Source: Pseudomonas sp. CFBP13508
GTDB lineage: Bacteria; Pseudomonadota; Gammaproteobacteria; Pseudomonadales; Pseudomonadaceae
Direction: 5' to 3'
DNA: 64,000 nucleotides
NCBI RefSeq assembly: GCF_005233515.1
Contig: NZ_QFZZ01000001.1
Span: 711,320 to 775,319 of the forward strand
Part shown: positions 18,911-29,070 of the stretch, in pieces
Numbering within the stretch: the stretch's first letter is position 1
Layout of the letters: each line of letters begins with the position of its first letter
The notes under the pieces: generated by a model
The model's database searches: none
The model's input: only the letters and a program-made list of their open reading frames with translations
What the model was told of the DNA's origin: nothing
Program-made: the position numbers and the translations under genes

Positions 18911-21141
18911 GCGAAGCAAACGGCTTGAACCCCAGCCGCCGGGCCTTCCTGCGTGGCGGCGCGCTGCTGATGGCCTTCACCCTGATGCCGATAGCCCGGC
19001 GTGCCTTGGCCGACACCGAAGTCGACACCCTTGGCACTGTGGTGCTGGCCCCCGATCTGCCCGGCAGCCTGCGCACCAACCCATACCTCGACGCGTGGAT
19101 TCGCATCGCCGCCGACGGCATCACCGTGTACACCGGCAAGGTCGAACTGGGCACCGGGGTGAAAACCGCGTTGCTGCAAATCGCTGCCGAACGTTTGCAG
19201 GTGCCGGCCAGCGCGATCAACTTGCTCACCGCCGACACCGCGCTGACGCCCAACGAAGGCTACACCGCCGGCAGCCACAGTATTTTCGACAGCGGCACCG
19301 CGCTGTACAACGCGGCCGCCCAGGTGCGGGAAATGCTCGTCGATGCCGCCGCGCGCAGCTGGCAAGTTGATGCGGCACAACTGAGCACTCGCGACGGCAT
19401 CATCGAAGGGCCGAATGGTCAGCGCATGGCATATGCCGACGCGGTCAAGCATGTCGATGTGCACCAGTACGCCAAGGCGCAATCACCGGCGATGGCGGCG
19501 GCCGATTTCAAACTGATCGGCCACAACCTGCCGCGCCTGGATATTCCGGCCAAGGTCAGCGGCGGCGCGGCATTCGTCCAGGACATGCGCCTGCCGGGCA
19601 TGCTGCACGCGCGTGTCATCCGCCCGCCGCGTCCCGGCTGCACGCTTCAGCCGTTCGATGCCGCGTCCATCGAGGCGTTGAACGGCGTGGTCAAAGTGAT
19701 TCGCGACGGCAACTATCTGGCGGTGGTCGCCCATGATGAGTGGCAAGCGATCAAGGCCATGCGCGCCGGCATGGAAAGTGCCAAGTGGAGTGGCGGCGAG
19801 GCGATTCCCGAAGCCGCCGGGATTCACGATTTGCTCAAGCAATTGCCCTCCAAGCGCTATCCGATCAGCAACAACGGCAATGCCGGCGGCGCGACCGAAA
19901 CGCGCTTCAAGGCGCGGGTGACCAAGCAGTATTTGATGCACGGCTCGATCGGCCCGTCCTGTGCGGTGGCCTGGTTCAACGATGGCGTGCTCACGGTGTG
20001 GACCCACACTCAGGGCGTCTATCCGCTGCGCGCCGGTATCGCCGAAATGCTGCGTCTGCCGCCGGAGCGTGTGCGCTGCATTCACACCGAAGGCTCGGGT
20101 TGCTACGGCCACAACGGCGCCGATGATGCCGCCGCCGATGCCGCGCTGATCGCCATGCGCCTGCCGGGCACGCCGGTCAGGGTGCAATGGATGCGCGAGC
20201 AGGAAAATCTCTGGGAGCCGTACAGTTCGGCGATGGTCACCGAAGTCGATGCCGGCCTCAGTCAGGGCCGTTTGCAGGACTGGAACTACGAGCTGTGGAC
20301 CACGCCGCACAACGAACGCATCGTCAATGCCGGGCGCCTGCTGCCGGCACGCCTGTTGGCGAAACCCTTCACCTCGGCGCCCTCGGTGCCGATCGCCCAG
20401 CCCGAAGGTGATGGCGATCGCAACGCGGTGCCGCTGTACGAGCTGGGCGCGACGCGAATCAACATGAACTTCGTCACCACTATGCCGTTCCGCACCTCGG
20501 CCATGCGCTCGCTGGGTGCGCACATCAACATCTTCGCCATCGAGGCAGGTATTGATGAGTTGGCGATCAAGGCCGGGCTCGATCCGCTGGCGTTACGTCT
20601 GGCGCATCTGCGCGACCCACGTGCCCGGGCTGTGATTGAGCGCGTGCGCGACGAAATCGGCTGGCCACACAAGAGCAGCGAGCCCGGTGCTGGGATCGGT
20701 TTTGCCTTCGCCCGCTACAAAAACATCATGGGTTACTGCGCCCTTGCGGTGAAACTGCGGGTGCATCCGCAGACCGGCGAGATCCGTGTCGATCATGTGG
20801 TCACGGCGGTCGACGTCGGCCAGATCGTCAGCCCCGATGGCCTGCGCAATCAGGTCGAGGGCGGCATCGTCCAGTCGGCCAGCTGGACGCTCTACGAAAA
20901 AGTCGCCTACGACGCCGGCGGCATTCGCAGCTATGACTGGAGCGGTTATCCAATTCTGCGTTTCACGCAATTGCCGAAAAAAGTCGATGTGCATCTGCTC
21001 GATCAACCGGGCGAACCCTTCCTCGGTGCTGCCGAAATCGTCCAAGGGCCAATGGCTGCTGCGCTCGGCAACGCGGTCAGCAATGCCACCGGCCGGCGCT
21101 GGCTGCACCTGCCGCTGACTCGCTCGACCCAACCCGCCTGA
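18907..21141 (+). CDS. Tat-exported molybdopterin subunit of a periplasmic dehydrogenase (IorB/AldH-like)
   Basis: The 744-residue protein opens with a twin-arginine signal (SRRAFLRGGALLMAF, residues 10-24, cleaved near ALA-DTE). It has the duplicated molybdenum-binding domains of the isoquinoline 1-oxidoreductase beta family: GKVELGTGVKT, GSGCYGHNGADDAA and VDVGQIVSPDG. The catalytic glutamate is Glu710 in GAAEIVQGP. Substrates in this family include aldehydes and N-heterocycles (isoquinoline, nicotinate); the precise one is not readable. With the cytochrome c and 2Fe-2S genes upstream it forms a complete three-subunit periplasmic enzyme. Confidence 0.92.
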
Positions 21142-21147
21142 ACCACG

Positions 21148-21174
21148 CCCGCGCTCGTCATGGATGAGCGCGGG
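21148..21174 (+). terminator. Hairpin after the molybdenum dehydrogenase operon
   Basis: CCCGCGCTC at 21148-21156 and GAGCGCGGG at 21166-21174 form a perfect 9-bp stem seven bases after the stop codon. No T tract follows, so it may stabilise the transcript end rather than terminate by itself. Confidence 0.5.
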
Positions 21175-21312
21175 TGCCGTTGCGTTGCGCGCAAAGCTGC
21201 GTAGCGCCGGCCACGGATTATCAGCCCCGCCACCCCCGGTTAAGTTACCTGCACACCGCGCGGCACCTGGCTGCCGCACTTGAACCCTACTCATCGACAT
21301 CCGGAGCTACCC

Positions 21313-22425
21313 ATGACCCGTCGCCTGTTTCAACCCATCGCACTCGGCCCTTACACCCTTGCTCATCGTGTGGCGATGGCGCCCCTGACCCGCTCGCGCG
21401 CTGGCCAGCCGGGCGACGTGCCGACCGCAATGAACGCCGAGTACTACCGCCAACGCGCCAGTGCTGCGCTGATCATCACCGAAGCCACGCAGATTTCTCA
21501 GCAAGGCCAGGGCTATGCGTGGACGCCGGGGATCTACAGCGATGCGCAAGTCCACGCCTGGCGCGAAGTCAGCACGGCGGTGCACGCGGCCAACGGTCTG
21601 ATCTTCATGCAGCTGTGGCACGTCGGCCGGGTCTCGCATCCCAGCTTCCAGCCGGACGCCGGTTTGCCGGTGGCGCCGAGCGCCCTGCCTGTGCCGGGCA
21701 AGACTTTTATCGTCGATGAACAAGGCAACGGCGTATGGGGCGATGTGCCGGTGCCGCGCGCCCTCGAAACAGCGGAAATCGCCGACATCGTCGAAGACTA
21801 TCGCCGCGCTGCGCGCAACGCGTTGAACGCTGGTATGGACGGCGTGGAGATCCATGCCGGCAACGGTTATCTGCTCGACCAGTTCCTCAACAGCAACAGC
21901 AACCAGCGTGATGACGCCTATGGAGGCAGTGTGGAAAACCGTGCGCGGTTTCTGCTCGAAGTGGTCGCCGCCGTCGCTGATGAAGTCGGCGCCGAGCGCG
22001 TCGGCGTGCGTCTGACGCCAATGGGCCGCTTCATGGGCATGGGCGATGACACGCCTGAAGCGACCTTCGGTTATCTGGTCGAAGCGCTCAACCAGTGGAA
22101 TCTGGCCTACCTGCACCTGGTCGAGCCGGCCATGGTCGGCACGGTCAAGGACGAAAACTTCGACCCGCGCTGGGACGCGATCATCGCCCAGTTGCGCCAG
22201 ACCTGGAACGGCGTGCTGATCCTCGCTGGCGGTTACGACGCTGAATCCGCCGAACTGGCCTTGAGCGTCGATCGCGCCGACATCATTGCCTTTGGCCGGC
22301 CATTTTTGGCCAACCCGGACCTGCCGCGTCGGCTGCACGACGGGCTTGAGTTGAACACGCCGGATCCGAGCAGCTTCTTCGGCGGCGATCAGCGTGGTTA
22401 CGTCGATTATCCGTTTCACGCCTGA
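21313..22425 (+). CDS. Second Old Yellow Enzyme family alkene reductase
   Basis: The 370-residue FMN oxidoreductase starts at an ATG with GGAG six bases upstream. It has LTRSRAGQPGDVPTAMNAEYY at the N-terminus, QLWHVGRVSHPSFQPD in the middle, His181-Asn184-Tyr186 (HAGNGY) as substrate-binding and acid residues, and the FGRPFLANPDLP phosphate-binding end. It is closer in features to classical NemA/XenB-type enzymes than the OYE at 10180, which has a different loop after residue 120. No NemR-like operator is visible upstream. Likely roles are reduction of enones, nitrate esters or quinones. Confidence 0.92.
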   Translation: MTRRLFQPIALGPYTLAHRVAMAPLTRSRAGQPGDVPTAMNAEYYRQRASAALIITEATQISQQGQGYAWTPGIYSDAQVHAWREVSTAVHAANGLIFMQLWHVGRVSHPSFQPDAGLPVAPSALPVPGKTFIVDEQGNGVWGDVPVPRALETAEIADIVEDYRRAARNALNAGMDGVEIHAGNGYLLDQFLNSNSNQRDDAYGGSVENRARFLLEVVAAVADEVGAERVGVRLTPMGRFMGMGDDTPEATFGYLVEALNQWNLAYLHLVEPAMVGTVKDENFDPRWDAIIAQLRQTWNGVLILAGGYDAESAELALSVDRADIIAFGRPFLANPDLPRRLHDGLELNTPDPSSFFGGDQRGYVDYPFHA

Positions 22426-22513
22426 GGCTTGGGCTTCATAACTTTTAAGGTTTGTTTAAGGACTTTAAATAAAGCCTGCGGCCAGACTTTGCCCATCGAT
22501 CAGGAGAGCCGCC

Positions 22514-22990
22514 ATGAACCCGCAATCGGTGAAGTCAGACCCTTCCTGCCACCTGGCTCGCCCACTGGGCGCACTGTCCGGCTGGCAGGAACGCCGCGCC
22601 AAGGCCTACATGCTGCACGATCTGAGCCGCAGCCTGCGCGTCAGCGAGATTGCCGAACATTGCAATCTTTCACGCAGCCACTTTTCCCGGGCGTTCAAGA
22701 TCGTCACCGGCTGCTCGCCGCAGGAATGGATGCTGAAGATGAAGATCGACAAGGCCAAAGGGCTGTTGCTGACCTCGATGGCGATTACCGAGATTGTGTA
22801 TGAATGCGGATTTTCCGATCACTCGCACTTCACCCGCACTTTCGGGCGCATGGTGGGGATGCCACCGAAGGTCTGGCGCCAACTGATGTGCGGAGCGCGG
22901 GTGGCGCTGGTGGATGCGGATGTGTGGCGGCTCAGCGATGGGTTGCTGAATTCGACGATGGGCCAGCGCTTGACGGAACTGCGGCCCTGA
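22514..22990 (+). CDS. Short AraC-family DNA-binding protein
   Basis: The 158-residue protein is essentially only the AraC double helix-turn-helix domain (about residues 35-130). The first HTH is LRVSEIAEHCNLSRSHFSRAFK; the second includes ITEIVYECGFSDHSHFTRTFGR. No sugar- or effector-binding domain is present, unlike typical 300-residue AraC proteins; SoxS/MarA-sized regulators are similarly short. The start at 22514 has AGGAGAG seven to twelve bases upstream. It follows the second OYE gene by 88 bases and could control it, but no site is evident. Confidence 0.87.
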   Translation: MNPQSVKSDPSCHLARPLGALSGWQERRAKAYMLHDLSRSLRVSEIAEHCNLSRSHFSRAFKIVTGCSPQEWMLKMKIDKAKGLLLTSMAITEIVYECGFSDHSHFTRTFGRMVGMPPKVWRQLMCGARVALVDADVWRLSDGLLNSTMGQRLTELRP

Positions 22991-23089
22991 GTGGGACTTC
23001 AAAGGGTTTTGTTCACTCCTCCCTTTTGGCCGCGATTTTTCGCGGTTTTTTTTGGCAGCGAATTGGCGGTCGGCGTTGCGATCGCGGTG

Positions 23090-23575
23090 AATTCACCCCT
23101 CACCCCAGCCCTCTCCCTAGGGAGAGGGGGCCGATTTGTGGGCTTTTCCAATCCTGAGTTCAACTCGGACTTTCACGTCGGCGTATCTCCCCCAAACACC
23201 TCGGTCAGTCCCCTCTCCCTCCGGGAGAGGGCTAGGGTGAGGGGCTGTTGTTTTTGCCAAACCTGAATTCAACTCGGTATTGCAAGTCGGCGTACGTCGA
23301 CCAAACACCTCGGTCAGTCCCCTCTCCCTCCGGGAGAGGGTTAGGGTGAGGGGCTGTTGTTTTTGCCAAACCTGAATTCAACTCGGTATTGCAAGTCGGC
23401 GTACGTCGACCAAACACCTAGGTCAGTCCCCTCTCCCTCCGGGAGAGGGCTAGGGTGAGGGGCTTTTGTTTTTGCCAAACCTGAATTCAACTCGGTATTG
23501 CAAGTCGGCGTACGTCGACCAAACACCTAGGTCAGTCCCCTCTCCCTCCGGGAGAGGGTTAGGGTGAGGGGCTTT
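23090..23575. repeat. Tandem repeat, period 109 bp, with CCCTCTCCC/GGGAGAGGG palindromes
   Basis: The palindrome CCCTCTCCCTCCGGGAGAGG recurs at about 23211, 23320, 23429 and 23538, exactly 109 bases apart, with a diverged first copy near 23107. Each unit also carries GAATTCAACTCGG and AAGTCGGCGTACGTCGACC. The last copy overlaps the 3' end of the giant kinase gene and supplies its stop codon. The 23.0-23.56 kb interval otherwise holds no gene. Confidence 0.95.
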
Positions 23576-26500
23576 TGATCCTGGCGTCCGGCGCAAGTGG
23601 CAGCCTGAAACAGATCCGCGCGCCCTCTTCGCTGTCTTCCACGCGCAACGTCCCGCCATGGGCGCCTATCACCGTTCGGCAAATCGCCAGGCCCATGCCC
23701 ATGCCGCTGCCCTTGGTGGTGAAGAACGCATCGAAAATTTCTTCACGCTGATGCTCGGCGATCCCCGGCCCGTTGTCTTGAAAAGCCACGCAGACCTGCC
23801 CATCGGACAGCGTCGACTCAATCACCAGGCGCCCGTCAGTCACGCCCTGCCCAGCCATCGCTTCCAGCGCGTTGACGATCAGGTTGTAGATCACCTGCTG
23901 GATCTGCACCCGATCCCCCAGCACCGGGTCAGCAGCGTTGAGTTGCGTGCGCAAGCTCACCCCGCGATTGTGCACATCGCTCGCCGTCAGTTGCACGACC
24001 TCACCGATCAACGCGTCAATCGACACCGGCAATCGTTGCAACGGCGCCTGCCTGGCCAATGCGCGCAAGGCCTGGACGATCTCGGTGGCACGGGCGCTGT
24101 CGGAGCGGATGTCTTCCAGTCCCTGAATAGCCTCGTCGAGATCAGGCGTGTCGCGCTTGAGCCAGCGCAGACTGGCCGAGGCGTTCGATGAAATGCCCAG
24201 CAGCGGCTGGCTGATTTCGTGGGCGATCGAGGCCGACAGTTCGCCCATCATTTTCAGGTGCGAGTTGCGCGCCAGTTCCGCCCGCGAGCTGCGCAAGTCG
24301 GCTTCCATCTGCGCGCGCAAGCGGTTGTCTTCGACCAGTTGCGCATACAGCCGCGCGGTCTGCAGCGACACCGCTGCCTGCGAGGCGAGAATTTCCAGCA
24401 TGGTCAGGCGTTCGGCGCTGAACAGCTTCGGTACCAGGCTGTTTTCCAGATACACCAGACCGATCAGCGCGCCCTGCTTGAGCAACGGCAGGCACATCAG
24501 CGAGCGCGTCTGCCGTTGCTGCAGATCAGCGCTGTAGGCTTGCGGGCAGTCGGCGCGGGCATCGTCAAGCACCAGCGGCGTGCGCGTGCGCATGGTCGAA
24601 TTGAGCACTGAAACCGGCGCGATCTGCTCCAGCGAGCGATCGTTGTCCTGACTGACCCGCACGTTGCCCGCCTCGACATGCGCGGCAGCGGCCAAGTGCA
24701 ACTCACCCTCGGCGACCAACAGCAGCGCGCCGCGATCGGCACCGGCCTGAATCATCAAGTGATTCATCAAGGTCTCCACCAGCCGATCGAGCAACACCTC
24801 TTGCGAGACCGCGCGTGCCGCTTCAATGCCGACTTCCAGGTCAAGGCGCACCCGCGTCACCGGCGTTCCCGCTTCCAGGGAATGCTCGTGGGCGAGAAAC
24901 GGATGCTGCGCTTCGAGCTGGCGCGCCTTGGCTTCAGCGCCCCACAGCACATAGCAGTCGCGCGCCACACGCAGGTGATGATGCGTGCCGGAGACCAGGC
25001 CGTTGGTCAGGCAGACCTCGGCCAGTTGTTCATGGGCCAGTGCTTGCTCATGGATAAACCCGGCAGCGGCCGCCGCGATTTGCGCTTGGTCGAAGCAGCG
25101 AATGGCGGCCAGCCCTTCGCCGCGCACGCGGGCCATCGCGCCTTCGATCAGCAGCAGTTTGTTGCTGAAGGTCGAAGGATTGAGCTCGACCCATGGCAGA
25201 AAACGCTGCCGTTGCTGCTCCAGCTTCTGCAGTTTTTCGGCAACAGAGCCCGGCGCCTCGGGACTGGCCAGTGCCAAGCCGTAGAACAGGTAGTAATGCG
25301 CCAGATCAATGTGCGCCGGCAGCGACCAGGTCAACGCCTCGGCGTCTTCGAAACGGCGCAGCGCGTAACGCACTTCACCGAAATACAACGCCGACATGCC
25401 CGAATACAACCACATCCACACCAGCGTCGGCTGTGAAACGCGGTCGCGATGCAGCGGGCCGAAGCGGTCATGTTCCAAAGCATCCAGCATTGCGATCGAA
25501 CGAGGCTCAGGCCCATTGCGCAAATCGCTGGCGAACGCCTGTTGCGCCACAAGAATGCGCTCGATGTCAATGTAGTGAAACTGCCGCACCCAACTCAGGC
25601 CGACGTCCAGCTCGTTCAACACGTTTGGCAGCGGCTCGCCCATGAACAGCAGATCGGAGCCTATGTGGTTGCAGGCGTAACACGACATGCCCAGATCGCC
25701 GCCGGCCTGACCGCACTCAAACGCGGCGAAAGCCTTCTGCCGCGCGTAGGCCATCGGCCGGGTCCACGCGCTGACCTGATCCAGCGCCACCAGCGTGCCG
25801 GTGCGCCCTGCCTCATAGCCGTGCAGATCAGTCAGTTCCAGCGCCAGTTCGGCGAAAGCAACACCGTCCAGATATTCGCCATAACGGTCGGCGATCATCA
25901 CGCCGTACCAGGCAAAACCGTAGCCGCTGCTGGGCGTGGTGCCATGGAGCAAAGTCAGTTCGACCATCTTCGCCAGGTGCAGAAAAGCAATGTCGTCCTG
26001 CACGAAGAACGAGGCGATCAGCGTGCTCAGCAGCTCCATGGCCACTTCGATTCGCGGCTCGTTGGCTTTGGGCAACGCCGTCAACTCAGCGATCTGTCGC
26101 GCACCGACCAATTGCCGAACCCGTTCGAACGCTTCGCCCAGTTGCGCCTTCGATGGGTGTCGCTGCAGGTCGATATCGAGCAAGGCAAGACCGGCCAGCG
26201 CTTCGCCGATCGCGCCGTGGTAATCGGAATGCAAGGTGCGCAGGCTGGCGCGCAGGCGGTAGGTTTTCGCGCGGTCCAGCACGGTGGCAGCGTGTTCCAG
26301 GCAATCGTCGAGACGCTGTTGCGCGCCGGGCAGATCCGCCAGCAACATCGCGCAGTCGGCTGCCAGCCAGCGCGCCGCGAAGGCTTGCGGGTAGAGCTGC
26401 GTCCAGCCGTTGTCGCCGAGTAACACCTCGGCGCTGCGCAGATAATCCACGGCCTGCTCGACAGCGGCGCTATCGCGGGCGCGCTCGGCAGCTTCGAGCA

Positions 26501-28814
26501 ATAACTGGATGAACTCAGCGCGTCGAGGCGCTTGCAGCGCATTGCCGGCGCTGCGCTGAATCTGACTGGCGATGTCGAAGACCCGCGCCTGCCGCTGCTC
26601 GCCGCTTTGATCGAGCATGGCGGCAGCGATGCGCGCATGCTCAGCCGAACGCCCGGCCGGTGGGGTCAGCGCAGCGGCGGCTTCCAACACCCGATCGTGG
26701 GGAAACACCAGTTGGCCCGGCTCGCGCAGAAGAAATCCGGCGCTGACCAGATAATCCACGTCACGCAGCAATTGCGCCGGATCGTCCCCCAGCAAATCGC
26801 CCAACAGCGTTTCGTCACAGCGGCCACCAACGTAACCCGCGGTGCGCAACACTTCACAGGCACTGACCGGCAGACGCTGCAAGCGTTGCACCATCAATTC
26901 GGCCACGTTGTCGGCGTAGCGATAGCCGTTCACTTCGGCCTGATTCCACACCCAGCGCCGCGTCGTCGCGTCGAAACGCAGCAGACGCTCGTCCACCAGA
27001 GCACGCGCCACCTGGCTGACGAACAAAGGATTGCCGGCGGTTTTGAAGTGCACGACGCGGGCCAGCGCCTCGAGGTTGTCGACGTCGGCATCGAGTTCGA
27101 CCGCCATCAGTTGCGCAACGGCCTGCACCGACAGCGGCCCTAGTCCAAGGTCACTGACTGGCAGCGCGGGTGCTTTGCGCATCTCATCGAGCCAGCCGCC
27201 CGGATGCTCCGTCAGCTCGCCCTCGCGATACGCCAGAACCAGCAGCAAATGCCGCGTCGGTCTGGCGATAAAGGCTTTGAGAAACGCCTGCGTCGAGTCG
27301 TCAGCCCACTGCAAGTCGTCGATAAACAGCAGCAGCGGATGCCCCGGTTGCGCAAAGACTTCGAGCACATCGAGCAGCGCTCGATTGACCCGATCCAGGG
27401 CGTGGCGCGCCGGCATGTTCGGCAGTTCGGCGGTGGCGCCGATCAGCAGTTCGGCTTCCGGCGCCAAGTCCAGCAGCAAGCGGCCACGGCCCTTGAGGGT
27501 TTCGCGCAGTTGCTCGGCCAAGGCCTGCAAGGCCAGCGTGGGCTTGGTCAACACTTGGCTGATCAGCGACTGAAAAATCTGCGCCAGCGGCGCGAAGGGC
27601 CGGTCATTGTTCAGCAGTTCGATCTTGCCGCTGGCCCAATAACCGGGTGCCTGGCTACGCAGGACTTGCTGGATCAGCGTCGACTTCCCCGCTCCCGGTG
27701 CGCCGGCAACCATCAGCACGCGAGCGATGCCGTCGCTGCGCACGCGCTGGATCTGTTCAAGCAGTTGCTGACGTTCGTCGTCACGACCAAACAGCACATC
27801 GCCGCGCGTGGCCGTTGCGCGAGCATCGAATGCACCGAGGCGGAACGCTTCGATCTGGCCTTTTTTCTGCCATTGGCGCAGGCACCAGGTCAGATCGGCG
27901 GCCAGCGATTCGATGCTTTGATAGCGCGCGTCCGGCTCCTTGGTCAGGCCCTTGAGCAGCACATGACAAATGCCTTGCGGCAGGTCGGGTTGGTATTGCG
28001 CTGGCGACAAAGGCTGGACGGCGGCGTGCACATGCAACCATTGCGAGGCGTCGCGAGCGATCAGCGGCGGGCGCCCGGTCAGCGCCTCGTAGATGATTGC
28101 CGACAGCGCATAGACGTCGCTGCGCTCATCGGAATCGACGCCGTCGCCCTGCAGCTGTTCCGGCGCCAGATAAGGCCAGTGTTCCAGGCTCGGCAGTTCA
28201 GTCGCCGGCGTTTCCTGCGCGTGGGTGTGAAAGCCCATCAGCCTGACGCTGTCGTCAGCATCGACCAGCAGATGCCAAGGCAATAAAGAACACTGTGGGA
28301 GCGAGCCTGCTCGCGAAAGCGGTGGGTCAGTCAAGGGTGATGTCGGCTGGACTGACGCTTTCGCGAGCAGGCTCGCTCTCACAGGGTTTTGCGGTGTTTC
28401 CGGATGGCGAGAGTGGACCAGCGCATTGGCAGCGGCGACGGCGATATTCAGCACCCGTCCGAGTGGTAAGCCGGCGGCGTCGATCAGTCCAGCCAGTGGC
28501 GCGCCCCATTGCGGGTAGACCAGCACCGGCCCGTCCGCCGAACGTATCAGCGCGAGCGGGTTGAGCGCCCACTGCGAAGGCAACTGCAAATGGAAATCGC
28601 GCTCCAGCCGCTGGCACAGCGCCGGGCGCTGGATCGGCGCACGCACAGCGAACCAGCTCTGGCCCGAGTGGCTGTCTTCGAGGCTGAACCAGGTCAGTTC
28701 ATGGTCACGGCGCAGCAAACTGAACCGACAGTTCTCCAGCCATGCTTCATCGAGTATCGGCGCATCGGCCGCGCAGGAAATTGCAGATGAAGATGGCTGG
28801 CCGGGCATACGCAT
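23559..28814 (-). CDS. Giant kinase-like / AAA ATPase / GAF / histidine kinase signalling protein
   Basis: The 1751-residue protein has several modules. A Ser/Thr kinase-like N-terminus (about 1-330) has late-kinase motifs (YLAPEQLQG, SDERSDVYALSAIIYEALTGRPP). A STAND/AAA ATPase follows, with Walker A GAPGAGKST near 372 and Walker B LLLFIDDLQWADD near 498. A long helical TPR-like middle leads to a GAF domain (about 1350-1500). The histidine kinase end has its H-box in SIAHEISQPL (His near 1530) and ATP-binding DNGPGI and GMGMGLAI. The catalytic HRD/HKD loop is not visible, and at that point a REPIN is translated in frame (residues about 144-174). The last five residues, KSPSP, come from a repeat. 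Regulators are divergent at 29071. Confidence 0.9.
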   Translation of the reverse strand: MRMPGQPSSSAISCAADAPILDEAWLENCRFSLLRRDHELTWFSLEDSHSGQSWFAVRAPIQRPALCQRLERDFHLQLPSQWALNPLALIRSADGPVLVYPQWGAPLAGLIDAAGLPLGRVLNIAVAAANALVHSRHPETPQNPVRASLLAKASVQPTSPLTDPPLSRAGSLPQCSLLPWHLLVDADDSVRLMGFHTHAQETPATELPSLEHWPYLAPEQLQGDGVDSDERSDVYALSAIIYEALTGRPPLIARDASQWLHVHAAVQPLSPAQYQPDLPQGICHVLLKGLTKEPDARYQSIESLAADLTWCLRQWQKKGQIEAFRLGAFDARATATRGDVLFGRDDERQQLLEQIQRVRSDGIARVLMVAGAPGAGKSTLIQQVLRSQAPGYWASGKIELLNNDRPFAPLAQIFQSLISQVLTKPTLALQALAEQLRETLKGRGRLLLDLAPEAELLIGATAELPNMPARHALDRVNRALLDVLEVFAQPGHPLLLFIDDLQWADDSTQAFLKAFIARPTRHLLLVLAYREGELTEHPGGWLDEMRKAPALPVSDLGLGPLSVQAVAQLMAVELDADVDNLEALARVVHFKTAGNPLFVSQVARALVDERLLRFDATTRRWVWNQAEVNGYRYADNVAELMVQRLQRLPVSACEVLRTAGYVGGRCDETLLGDLLGDDPAQLLRDVDYLVSAGFLLREPGQLVFPHDRVLEAAAALTPPAGRSAEHARIAAAMLDQSGEQRQARVFDIASQIQRSAGNALQAPRRAEFIQLLLEAAERARDSAAVEQAVDYLRSAEVLLGDNGWTQLYPQAFAARWLAADCAMLLADLPGAQQRLDDCLEHAATVLDRAKTYRLRASLRTLHSDYHGAIGEALAGLALLDIDLQRHPSKAQLGEAFERVRQLVGARQIAELTALPKANEPRIEVAMELLSTLIASFFVQDDIAFLHLAKMVELTLLHGTTPSSGYGFAWYGVMIADRYGEYLDGVAFAELALELTDLHGYEAGRTGTLVALDQVSAWTRPMAYARQKAFAAFECGQAGGDLGMSCYACNHIGSDLLFMGEPLPNVLNELDVGLSWVRQFHYIDIERILVAQQAFASDLRNGPEPRSIAMLDALEHDRFGPLHRDRVSQPTLVWMWLYSGMSALYFGEVRYALRRFEDAEALTWSLPAHIDLAHYYLFYGLALASPEAPGSVAEKLQKLEQQRQRFLPWVELNPSTFSNKLLLIEGAMARVRGEGLAAIRCFDQAQIAAAAAGFIHEQALAHEQLAEVCLTNGLVSGTHHHLRVARDCYVLWGAEAKARQLEAQHPFLAHEHSLEAGTPVTRVRLDLEVGIEAARAVSQEVLLDRLVETLMNHLMIQAGADRGALLLVAEGELHLAAAAHVEAGNVRVSQDNDRSLEQIAPVSVLNSTMRTRTPLVLDDARADCPQAYSADLQQRQTRSLMCLPLLKQGALIGLVYLENSLVPKLFSAERLTMLEILASQAAVSLQTARLYAQLVEDNRLRAQMEADLRSSRAELARNSHLKMMGELSASIAHEISQPLLGISSNASASLRWLKRDTPDLDEAIQGLEDIRSDSARATEIVQALRALARQAPLQRLPVSIDALIGEVVQLTASDVHNRGVSLRTQLNAADPVLGDRVQIQQVIYNLIVNALEAMAGQGVTDGRLVIESTLSDGQVCVAFQDNGPGIAEHQREEIFDAFFTTKGSGMGMGLAICRTVIGAHGGTLRVEDSEEGARICFRLPLAPDARIKSPSP
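28294..28385. repeat. REPIN inside the giant kinase coding sequence
   Basis: A full two-arm REPIN (GTGGGAGCGAGCC...GGCTCGCTCTCAC) sits within the open reading frame and leaves the frame open. It encodes a segment containing RASLLAKASVQ and LSRAGSLPQ, wholly unlike the surrounding kinase-like sequence. Confidence 0.93.
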
Positions 28815-28966
28815 TCACCGCTGGAAATGGGATTCAGGCTGGTGGCGAAGTATACCCAGCGTTTTTTTGCCAGAGGGCCAGCCGCTGCGCTGATGTCCGT
28901 CCGCAGCCTCAAGATGGCCGTCCAGAGCCTTGCGCTGCTGTTTCTTGCGCTATAGAAGCGCACGTC

Positions 28967-28982
28967 TTATCCCTCGGGATAA
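28967..28982. promoter_or_regulatory. Palindrome TTATCCC-TC-GGGATAA in the divergent kinase/regulator region
   Basis: A perfect 7-bp inverted repeat with a 2-base centre lies about 90 bases before the regulator gene and 150 bases before the kinase gene. It is a candidate operator for the regulator at 29071. No similar site was seen elsewhere in the window. Confidence 0.4.
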
Positions 28983-29070
28983 TTGCTTTATGCCAGGCCG
29001 TCCCCTAGCGTACGAACCTGATAACCCGGCGCCCGCGCCCTGTCCTTCTCACCGCAACGCAGAGGCCCGC

